A DNA stretch of 11,418 bases, taken from Candidatus Brockarchaeota archaeon (GTDB lineage: Archaea; Thermoproteota; EX4484-205; DTQO01). Below are positions 5,718 to 11,418 of this stretch, one piece after another. The notes under the pieces were generated by a model. It was given only the letters and a program-made list of their open reading frames with translations. It had not been told where the DNA came from and did not search any database. The DNA lies in the NCBI GenBank assembly GCA_017601265.1, contig JAFNJA010000034.1, positions 4,692-16,109 of the forward strand, given 5' to 3'. The first letter of the stretch is position 1, and every line of letters begins with the position of its first letter. The translations under genes were made by a program, and so were the position numbers.

Positions 5718-6626
5718 GTGCAAGAGAGCTTGGGGAGGGTTAATGCGCAAGCCCGCCTCGGAAGGGCCGCGGCCATCGCTTCCCTCTTCCTCGTTTCGTC
5801 CCTCCCGCTCTTTTCGGACGTCTACTTCCGCGCGCTCGCCCTCGCGACCGACTTCGACCTGCTCTCGTCGAGCGGCGCCTACCCGCTCGCGATGCTACTC
5901 TTCCTCTTGATCTGGCTGCTCGTGAACAGGGGGGAAATCGCCCACGCGCTCTCGAAGGACGCCTCTGGGTTTAGGACGACCTGGTACTCCGCCTTGGGCC
6001 TCACCCTCTTGGGCGCGTCTCTGGCGGGAAGGGCGCTTCTCAAAGGACCCGGCCTTTTCGCCCTCCAGCTCTTCCTCCTGCTGTGCTTCCTCCAAGGGTG
6101 CGCGTCGATCGCGTTCCCCGAAACTTCCAAGATCACGCTCAAGGCCTTCGCGATCTACGTGGCCTCGGCAAGCATCCCGTTCACCGCCTCGACGTTCTTC
6201 GACAGGCCCATATCCTTGGGCTTCGCGGGCGCCGTGGTCCCTTTGCTCAAGGCGGTTGGCTACCCCGTGGAGAGGTCAGCGTCCACGATCCTTTTGGAAC
6301 TTCCGTCGGGCAAGGTCTCTTCTCTGGTCATCGATTCCGCGTGCGCCGGCACGGCTTCGTACGGCATCTTCCTTTTACTCGACGGCCTCATGGCGCTCGA
6401 CCTCCGCGCGGAACGGAGGAAGGCCGCGCTCTTCACCCTGGCGGGCCTTGCGACGATCTTCGTCCTGAACCTCTTGAGGGTCGCCGCGATCGTGCACGCG
6501 GTTTACAATTACGGGGAGCTTGCCGGCCATCACGTCCACCTCTACCTCGGATACGTCCTATTCACCTCGTTCTACCTCGCTTACGCCCTCCTGTTCGCGA
6601 GGTCCTTCGGTCAAAGGCACCCTTGA
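5718..6626 (+). CDS. Archaeosortase/exosortase-family transpeptidase
   Basis: A 302-residue multi-span membrane protein with the three signature residues of the exosortase/archaeosortase family. Cys209 is in DSACAGTASYG, Arg254 in LNLLRVAAI and His274 in the H-x3-G motif HLYLG. Hydrophobic segments fill most of the chain (about 18-36, 54-70, 88-105, 111-131, 142-158, 166-180, 211-226, 236-262, 275-295). Family members recognise a C-terminal tripartite signal (short motif, helix, basic cluster) on secreted proteins and cleave or transfer them to a lipid anchor at the outer membrane face. The GTG at 5718 is the longest start; TTG at 5730 is possible. I cannot name the subclass. Neighbours (two NodB-type deacetylases, a GT4, WecB) match the glycan setting of bacterial EPS/exosortase loci. 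The end overlaps wecB by 16 nt, convergently. Confidence 0.85.
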   Translation: MQESLGRVNAQARLGRAAAIASLFLVSSLPLFSDVYFRALALATDFDLLSSSGAYPLAMLLFLLIWLLVNRGEIAHALSKDASGFRTTWYSALGLTLLGASLAGRALLKGPGLFALQLFLLLCFLQGCASIAFPETSKITLKAFAIYVASASIPFTASTFFDRPISLGFAGAVVPLLKAVGYPVERSASTILLELPSGKVSSLVIDSACAGTASYGIFLLLDGLMALDLRAERRKAALFTLAGLATIFVLNLLRVAAIVHAVYNYGELAGHHVHLYLGYVLFTSFYLAYALLFARSFGQRHP

Positions 6627-7723
6627 GCGCTCAGGATCTCGACTATCTTCCCCGCGGCGTTCCCGTCGCCGAAAGGCGAAGACGCGGGAAGGCCTTTCCT
6701 CGCCCTCAAAGCCTCGTCGAACTTTTCCAGTATCCTTCCCTTCTCGGTTCCTACGACCGTCGCGAACCCCGCCCTCACCGCCTCCGGCCTCTCGGTGGAG
6801 AGCCTCAAGACGAGGACGCGCTTCCTTATCGGCGGGGAGGTAGCCTCCTCCTGCACGCCGCCTGAGTCGGTCAGTATCAGGGCGCTTCCCATCATGAGCG
6901 CCAGGAAGTCGAGGTATCCCACTGGAGGGAGGAGCTCCACGTTTTCGTGCGTTGAAAACTTTTTCCAAAGTCCTTGCTCCTTGAGCCTCTTCTCCGTCCT
7001 TGGATGGACGGGCATCACGATTGGCAGCGGGGCCTCCATCATGCTTTCGGCCAATCCCTTGAGCACTTTCGGGTCGTCAACGTTCTCAGCCCTGTGCAAG
7101 GTGGCCAGGGCGTAGCGCTTGAAACGCAGGCGCTCGAGTACCTTCGACTTCCTCTCCGCAATCGGGGCGTGCTGGATGCACGCGTCTATCACGGTGTTTC
7201 CAGTGACCGAGACCTTCCCCCAAACGTTCTCGCCCAGCAGGATTTTCTTGCACAGCCTGGTGGGGGCGAAAAGGTAAGAGCTCAAGTGGTCCACGACCCT
7301 CCTGTTGTGCTCCTCCTGCATCCTCAGGTCGTAGCTCCTGAGCCCGGCTTCGACGTGGCCAATTGGCACTTTGGACTTCGCTGCTGCCAGCGCTCCCGCG
7401 AGGGTCGTGTTCGTGTCCCCTTGGACCAGGACGAGCTTCGGCCCGGTTTCCCTCGCGATCCTCTCAACCCCGACCATCGCCTCTCCCGTCTGCCCCGCGG
7501 GCGTGGAAGCCTTGATCCCCAGCTTGAAGTCCGGCCGGGGAAGCTCGAGTTCTTCGAAGAATTTCCCGGACATCTCGTAGTCGTGGTGCTGGCCCGAGTG
7601 GACCAGGTTGAAAGGCACCCCCCTCCTCTCAAACTCCCTCACCAACGGGGCCATCTTTACTATCTCCGGCCTCGTCCCTACCAGCATGAGCGCGGCTCCT
7701 TTCCTTCCCGCCATCTGAGGCAT
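6611..7723 (-). CDS. wecB: UDP-N-acetylglucosamine 2-epimerase, non-hydrolysing (WecB type)
   Basis: A 370-residue GT-B-like epimerase that interconverts UDP-GlcNAc and UDP-ManNAc in the cytoplasm, supplying ManNAc or ManNAcA for surface glycans. Family motifs are complete: GTRPEIVK (16-23), HSGQH (42-46), QGDTNT with D103, HVEAGLRS with E125, EEHNRRVVDH with E138, HRAEN (210-214), TDSGGVQEEA (285-294) and STERPE (309-314). Length matches the family's 360-390 residues. Two ATGs lie 9 nt apart (7723 and 7714), with AGGA repeats (7724-7732) at 5 and 9 nt respectively, so either may be used. The gene follows AOR after 7 nt, which makes it the last gene of the aldolase-AOR transcript; the usual partner, UDP-ManNAc dehydrogenase (WecC), is not in the window. 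The 3' end overlaps the archaeosortase gene. Confidence 0.93.
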   Translation of the reverse strand: MPQMAGRKGAALMLVGTRPEIVKMAPLVREFERRGVPFNLVHSGQHHDYEMSGKFFEELELPRPDFKLGIKASTPAGQTGEAMVGVERIARETGPKLVLVQGDTNTTLAGALAAAKSKVPIGHVEAGLRSYDLRMQEEHNRRVVDHLSSYLFAPTRLCKKILLGENVWGKVSVTGNTVIDACIQHAPIAERKSKVLERLRFKRYALATLHRAENVDDPKVLKGLAESMMEAPLPIVMPVHPRTEKRLKEQGLWKKFSTHENVELLPPVGYLDFLALMMGSALILTDSGGVQEEATSPPIRKRVLVLRLSTERPEAVRAGFATVVGTEKGRILEKFDEALRARKGLPASSPFGDGNAAGKIVEILSAQGCL

Positions 7724-7730
7724 TCCTTTC

Positions 7731-9566
7731 CTAAGCCAAACCGAGCTCTTCCAGCTTCTCCTTGGTCGGGACCCCTTCCTCGTCCCATCCCCTGAGCCGG
7801 TAGTACTCCTTCAGCATGGGTCCCAGGTTCGCGACCATCCCCTTCGCCGGGCCAGAAGGCATGGGCTCGCCGAGCAGCCTTTCCGGAAGGGCGTCGTCCT
7901 CCGACCTGAAGCCTTCGCGGACGTTGAACAGGCGGGTGAGGTTGTATATCCTCTCCCCCACCTTCTCGAGGTTCCTCTCGCTACCGTACTCGAAGCCCGT
8001 TGCAGCTTCCAGCATGGCCCTTACTTCCTTAAGCGTCATCGCGAAGAAGGCGTAGAAGCAGATGCCGGAGGAGTCGACAACGGCTTTCTCGTTCTGCCTT
8101 TCGATCACGAGCCTTGCTTTCCCCTCGGTCCTTCGGGGGTTAGATCCTCCCCCGTAGCCGAGGAGCTCCTGCCCCGCGGTGTAACCCCTGAGGTGGCACC
8201 CTCCCCTGTCCGAGGTCGCGTAACCCAAACCCATCCCCTGCGCGGCCCTCGGATCGTAACCTGGCAGCTCCAAGCCCTTCACGTGCATCGCGAGCCTGAG
8301 GAACGCGCGGTCGCCCTTCTCCTCGCACAGCTTTTCGGAAGCCCTCTTGACCCCGCTTTGGAGGAGCTTCCCGAGCCCCTCGCCCCTCGACACCTTCTCC
8401 ACGAGGCCCAGCATGGCTCCGCCGTTTCCGAACCTGAGGTCCAGGTTGCCGACCTCTTCTTCCTTCAGCAAGCCTCTCTCGCGGCACTCCATCGCGTACG
8501 CCACCGCGTTTCCGGCGCTGATCGTGTCGATCCCGTAGAGGTCGCAGAGGAGGTTGGCCCTCGCTATCGCCCCCTTGTCGCTGACGCCGCACAGGGCTCC
8601 CAAGGCCCAGATCGACTCGTAATCCGGCCCTTCGGTGAAGCTTGCGCCGCTCGGCCCGCCCTCCACCTTCGCGACCTTCGCGCACGATATGGGGCACATC
8701 ATGCAGCCCGAGTCCCTTACCCAGAGCTCTTTCCTCCACTCAGCCCCCGAGATCTCGGAGGCGGATTCGAACGTCCCCTCTTGGAAGTTCCTCGTCGGCA
8801 GCGCCCCGGTCTCGTTGATAGTTTCGAGGATGTTGTCGCTCCCGTACGTGGGCAAGTGGCGCGCCGTAACCTCGTGCATCCTCACCATCCTGTGCGCCCT
8901 CCAGGCAGCTTTTTCGAAGGCTTCAGGATCGCTGACCCTCACCCTTTCCTTCCCGCGCGCGGCTATGGCCTTGAGCCTCTTCGACCCCATCACGGCACCC
9001 GCTCCGCCCCTCCCGGCCGCCCTCATGTCGCTGAATATGCCGGCGATCAACGCTCCCCTCTCGCCTGCAGGCCCTATGCACGCAACTTTGAAGCCCGCGC
9101 CCAGCTCCTCCTTCACCCTCTTCTCAGTCTCCAAGGTCGTCATGCCCTCGAGGTTCCTTGCCCCAACGAGGCTGGCTTTCCCGTCCTCCAAGACGAGCAA
9201 GGAAAGCTCCTCGGCCGCGCCCGAGATCGCAATTGCGTCGAAGCCCGCTTCCTTCAGACCGACGCCGAAGGATCCGCCGCAGTGGCTGTCGAGGAAGGTG
9301 CCCGTCAGGGGGCTCTTCGTGACGACGCAGAACCTGTTTCCCGTGGGCGCGATCGTTCCCGTCAGCGGAGAGGTCGCGAAGATCAGTATGTTCCCGCCTG
9401 AGAGCGGGTCGACGCGGGGTTCCAAGTTCCCGTAGAGCATCCGCGCCCCGAGCCCCTTGCCCCCCAGGAATAGCCTCGCCTCCCCCTCTTCCAGATCCTC
9501 GACGCTGCACCTCGCTTCAGGAAGATCGAGGCGCAGGATCTTGCCCGCGTACCCCCTTCCTTTCAT
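7731..9566 (-). CDS. aor: Aldehyde:ferredoxin oxidoreductase, tungsten-containing
   Basis: A 611-residue member of the AOR family, which oxidises aldehydes to carboxylic acids (or reduces acids) at a tungsten bis-pterin site and passes electrons to ferredoxin. The N-terminal domain begins MKGRGYAGKILRLDL and contains GGKGLGARMLY and TGTIAPTGNRF. Cluster ligands are C288, C291 and C295 in GCMMCPISC, the same numbers as in the Pyrococcus furiosus enzyme, with the fourth Cys at 503 (DSSGICFYAF). GPDYESIW, LPGYDPRAAQG and DRGGCHLRGYT (H458) are typical active-site and pterin segments. I chose the ATG at 9566, 5 nt after the upstream stop; the longer frame from GTG 9620 would add 18 unlike residues. 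Aldehyde preference (broad AOR, glyceraldehyde-3-phosphate or other subtype) cannot be fixed. The upstream aldolase-ferredoxin fusion probably supplies its electron partner. Confidence 0.93.
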   Translation of the reverse strand: MKGRGYAGKILRLDLPEARCSVEDLEEGEARLFLGGKGLGARMLYGNLEPRVDPLSGGNILIFATSPLTGTIAPTGNRFCVVTKSPLTGTFLDSHCGGSFGVGLKEAGFDAIAISGAAEELSLLVLEDGKASLVGARNLEGMTTLETEKRVKEELGAGFKVACIGPAGERGALIAGIFSDMRAAGRGGAGAVMGSKRLKAIAARGKERVRVSDPEAFEKAAWRAHRMVRMHEVTARHLPTYGSDNILETINETGALPTRNFQEGTFESASEISGAEWRKELWVRDSGCMMCPISCAKVAKVEGGPSGASFTEGPDYESIWALGALCGVSDKGAIARANLLCDLYGIDTISAGNAVAYAMECRERGLLKEEEVGNLDLRFGNGGAMLGLVEKVSRGEGLGKLLQSGVKRASEKLCEEKGDRAFLRLAMHVKGLELPGYDPRAAQGMGLGYATSDRGGCHLRGYTAGQELLGYGGGSNPRRTEGKARLVIERQNEKAVVDSSGICFYAFFAMTLKEVRAMLEAATGFEYGSERNLEKVGERIYNLTRLFNVREGFRSEDDALPERLLGEPMPSGPAKGMVANLGPMLKEYYRLRGWDEEGVPTKEKLEELGLA

Positions 9567-9571
9567 CGAGC

Positions 9572-10804
9572 TCAACCAGGCACCACCGCCAGCGCTCCCC
9601 TCGGGCACCAGTCGACGCACTCAGGAGCACCGCCGCAAAGGTCGCAGATCTTCACCTTCGAACCTTGCAGCTTTACCACGCCCTGGGGGCAGGCTTCCGC
9701 GCAAGCGCCGCAGAGGTCGCACTTAGCCTCCTCCCAATCGATGCAGCCCAGCGAGGGATTAGCGGAGAGGGCGCCATTGGGGCAAGCGCCGACGCAGTTG
9801 CCGCACTGCGTGCAGACGGCCAGCTCGTACGGCCCCGGCCAAGCGCCCTCGACCCTCAGCCTTCCAGCGCTAGCGTCTCTCACCCCCTCGTGCCTGAAGC
9901 TGCAGATTGAAACGCAGATCAAGCAGCCTGAGCACCTTTCTGGCTGCGCTTCAAGCTTGGCCCTTTTCGGAGCTGCCCCGCCAGCCAAGACCTCCCTGAC
10001 CGGCCTCCCCTCGTGTACTATCGCCCTCAGGTCCTTCAGCACGCTTGCCGGGTCCTGGGATTGGACGACGTTCCTCCCGAACACGACGCCCGAACCGCCG
10101 ACCTCGATCGTCTCCACGATCACCTCGAGCATGTCCCTCCTGGAAAGCGCCCTGTAACCCCCGAGGACCAGCACCGGAACGCCCGCCGCCGCCCGCACCA
10201 CTTTGGAGAAAGACTCCGGGTCGCCCGTGTAGGGAACCTTCAAGGCGTCGGCGCCCGCCTCCACCGCGACCCTCGCGGCGATCGCGACGAGCTCCGCGCT
10301 GTTTGCCTTCGTTACCCTCGGCCCCAGTGGGATCGGCTCGACTATGAGCGGAAGCTCGACCCTAGCGCACTCGGCGGCGTATTCGGATACGAGCGAAAGG
10401 TGCCTCGCCTCCCTTTCCTCGTCCTCGTAACCAAGGAACAGGTAGGTTACGGCCGCTTGGGCCCCGAGCTTGAGCGCGTGCCTCGGGTCGGAGACCGCTC
10501 CGAAGAAGGTTTCCCTGACCGGGAGGGTGTAGGTCCTGTCCCTGAACGTGTTCGTCCAGTCGACCCGGACGAGCAGCGCCGGCGCCCTCCTCCCTTTGAA
10601 AAGGTGGTAAGCGTTCTCAGCTTGTCCCGGTGAGAGGAGCACAGCGTCCGGCTTCCCCTCGACCACCCTCCTCAGGGTCTTCTCCAAGTCCACGACCCCC
10701 TGGATGGGCCCCAGCATCATCCCGTGGTCGGCAGCGACCACGACCGCCCTCCCGTCCCCGGGATCGAAGACCTTGCTTAGCCTGACCTCCTTGCCCGTGC
10801 CCAA
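9572..10804 (-). CDS. DhnA-type class I aldolase fused to a four-cluster polyferredoxin domain
   Basis: One uninterrupted 410-residue frame joins two domains. Residues 1-270 are a class I aldolase of the DhnA/ADH-synthase/archaeal FBP-aldolase family: AADHGMMLGP (D26), the Schiff-base lysine K189 in DALKVPYTGD, and the phosphate-binding end VVFGRNV. The family's usual MYPRG is replaced by EPIPLG (156-161). Residues 291-400 hold sixteen cysteines in four blocks: C291/294/297/301, C331/334/337/341, C362/365/368/372 and C387/390/396/400, the layout of DmsB/HycB and AOR small subunits, expected to bind four [4Fe-4S] clusters. The aldolase substrate is unknown; the ferredoxin half likely receives electrons from AOR, encoded 5 nt downstream. 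TTG start at 10804 has GGGGG (10812-10816) 7 nt before it, and lies 3 nt after the paralogue's stop. The fusion is unusual in my knowledge. Confidence 0.9.
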   Translation of the reverse strand: MGTGKEVRLSKVFDPGDGRAVVVAADHGMMLGPIQGVVDLEKTLRRVVEGKPDAVLLSPGQAENAYHLFKGRRAPALLVRVDWTNTFRDRTYTLPVRETFFGAVSDPRHALKLGAQAAVTYLFLGYEDEEREARHLSLVSEYAAECARVELPLIVEPIPLGPRVTKANSAELVAIAARVAVEAGADALKVPYTGDPESFSKVVRAAAGVPVLVLGGYRALSRRDMLEVIVETIEVGGSGVVFGRNVVQSQDPASVLKDLRAIVHEGRPVREVLAGGAAPKRAKLEAQPERCSGCLICVSICSFRHEGVRDASAGRLRVEGAWPGPYELAVCTQCGNCVGACPNGALSANPSLGCIDWEEAKCDLCGACAEACPQGVVKLQGSKVKICDLCGGAPECVDWCPRGALAVVPG

Positions 10805-10807
10805 CTT

Positions 10808-11418
10808 TCAGCCCCCGTGGACCAGCTTGACCATCCTCTCGATGTCCGCAGCCTTTTCTCCCTTGAGGTACCGCCTTCCCAGCAGCAAGCCCGAGCATCC
10901 GGCCCGGAGGGCTTCGGGAGCTTCAAGCTCGAAGTCGTATTCGGGTTGCCCCCTCGACATCTTCAGCTCCAGATCCAAGAGCAGGACCGGCACCCTCGAG
11001 GCCTCGACCACCCTGCCGAACCCTCCCTTCCCGGCGTAGGGGATGGCCAACATGTCCGCGCCGGCCTCGACCGCCATCCTCGATGCGAGCGCCAAGCTGT
11101 CCGCGTAGTTCTCGGCCGTGACCCTTTCGCCCACCGGGATTGCCTGCACGAGTATAGGCACCTCGAGGTCGTCGCACTCCCTGCATATCGCCGACAGTGC
11201 CTCCATGTTCCTCGCCTCCCGCTCGTCGTCCTCGTGGCCGATGAAGAAGTAAGAGGTCACTCCGGACGCGCCGAGCGCCAGAGCCTCCTCTGCGCTCGAA
11301 ATGACGAGGTGCTCGAGCCGCGCCATCGGAAGCGGGTGTTCCTTCCCCCTGAAGGCGTTGGTCCAATCCAAGCTCACCAGCATGGCGGGCGAGTTCCTTC
11401 CGCGGAAGACGCCCGAGT
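10808..11418 (-). CDS. DhnA-type aldolase paralogue, C-terminal part, without the usual catalytic lysine (runs off window)
   Basis: The frame enters from the right edge (SGVFRGRNSPAMLVSLDWTN) and gives about 202 residues to the TGA. It aligns along its length with the aldolase half of the next gene: SLDWTNAFR with RVDWTNTFR, FIGHEDDEREAR with FLGYEDEEREAR, QAIPVGERVTAEN with EPIPLGPRVTKAN, and GLLLGRRYL with VVFGRNVV. At the Schiff-base site the partner reads ALKVPYTGD but this protein reads MLAIPYAGK, so Ala (codon 11045-11047) replaces Lys. It lacks the ferredoxin extension. It may be a non-catalytic partner of a heteromeric aldolase, an enzyme with shifted chemistry (a Lys lies six residues on), or a decayed copy, though the clean frame argues against decay. 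It is the first visible gene of the operon; its start is outside the window. Confidence 0.85.
   Translation of the reverse strand, partial: SGVFRGRNSPAMLVSLDWTNAFRGKEHPLPMARLEHLVISSAEEALALGASGVTSYFFIGHEDDEREARNMEALSAICRECDDLEVPILVQAIPVGERVTAENYADSLALASRMAVEAGADMLAIPYAGKGGFGRVVEASRVPVLLLDLELKMSRGQPEYDFELEAPEALRAGCSGLLLGRRYLKGEKAADIERMVKLVHGG

Noticed and set aside
8193..9435. Two long plus-strand open frames (402 and 266 codons) opposite AOR
   Set aside because: Both are shadows of the AOR coding sequence; the minus strand shows the complete AOR motif set and the shadow products resemble nothing.
9567..9620. 18-residue N-terminal extension of AOR from GTG 9620
   Set aside because: It lies inside the ferredoxin-domain codons of the upstream gene and does not look like AOR; starting at 9566 places the cluster cysteines at 288, 291 and 295 as in the Pyrococcus enzyme.
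9572..10804. Aldolase-ferredoxin fusion as an assembly artefact or frameshift
   Set aside because: The frame runs through the join without a stop, the linker (about 271-290) is Ala/Gly/Lys-rich like a natural interdomain linker, and all sixteen cysteines are intact; a single-base error cannot be fully excluded without reads.
1..11418. tRNA, rRNA, CRISPR array, insertion sequence or prophage
   Set aside because: No T-loop GGTTCGAATCC-type string, no regularly spaced direct repeats, and no transposase, integrase or inverted-repeat ends were seen on either strand.

Overview
The window looks like a stretch of a GC-rich archaeal chromosome. The evidence is an archaeosortase, an aldehyde:ferredoxin oxidoreductase (AOR) of Pyrococcus-like layout, aldolases of the archaeal DhnA/ADH-synthase type, frequent AGG arginine codons, TATA-like boxes about 27 nt before start codons (short-leader or leaderless transcription), and heavy use of TTG, GTG and one apparent CTG start next to purine-rich ribosome-binding sites. 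The lineage cannot be settled from this window. Packing is very tight. No tRNA, rRNA, CRISPR array, insertion sequence or phage gene is visible, and the largest gene-free stretch is about 240 nt (1611-1851).

Left part (1-5717), cell-surface glycan and membrane genes. On the minus strand, reading right to left, are an ArnD-like NodB-fold deacetylase/deformylase (4710-5570), a family 4 glycosyltransferase that starts at a CTG codon (3560-4732), a second polysaccharide deacetylase (2121-2963), an alkaline-phosphatase-superfamily phosphodiesterase (408-1610), a tiny two-helix membrane protein (169-396) and the start of a YdjM/DUF457-like membrane protein (1-184). Slotted between them on the plus strand are two small integral membrane proteins (1852-2124 and 3099-3563), each ending tail-to-tail on a minus-strand gene with interlocked stop codons.

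Centre (5718-7723). An archaeosortase/exosortase-family transpeptidase (5718-6626, plus strand, with Cys/Arg/His catalytic residues) converges on and overlaps a UDP-GlcNAc 2-epimerase of the WecB type (6611-7723, minus). With the deacetylases and glycosyltransferase this recalls bacterial exosortase/EPS loci: a glycan pathway beside the enzyme that processes C-terminal sorting signals. No sorting-signal substrate protein is in the window.

Right part (7731-11418), a redox/aldolase operon on the minus strand. In transcription order: a partial DhnA-type aldolase paralogue that lacks the usual Schiff-base lysine, a complete aldolase fused in frame to a four-cluster polyferredoxin domain, a tungsto-enzyme AOR, and wecB, with gaps of 3, 5 and 7 nt. 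The fused ferredoxin has the 16-cysteine layout of the electron-transfer subunits of AOR and DMSO-reductase-type enzymes. The simplest reading is that aldolase, ferredoxin and AOR act as one unit: an aldehyde made or used by aldol chemistry is oxidised (or an acid reduced) at tungsten, with electrons passing through the fused ferredoxin. This unit is the most novel item in the window.
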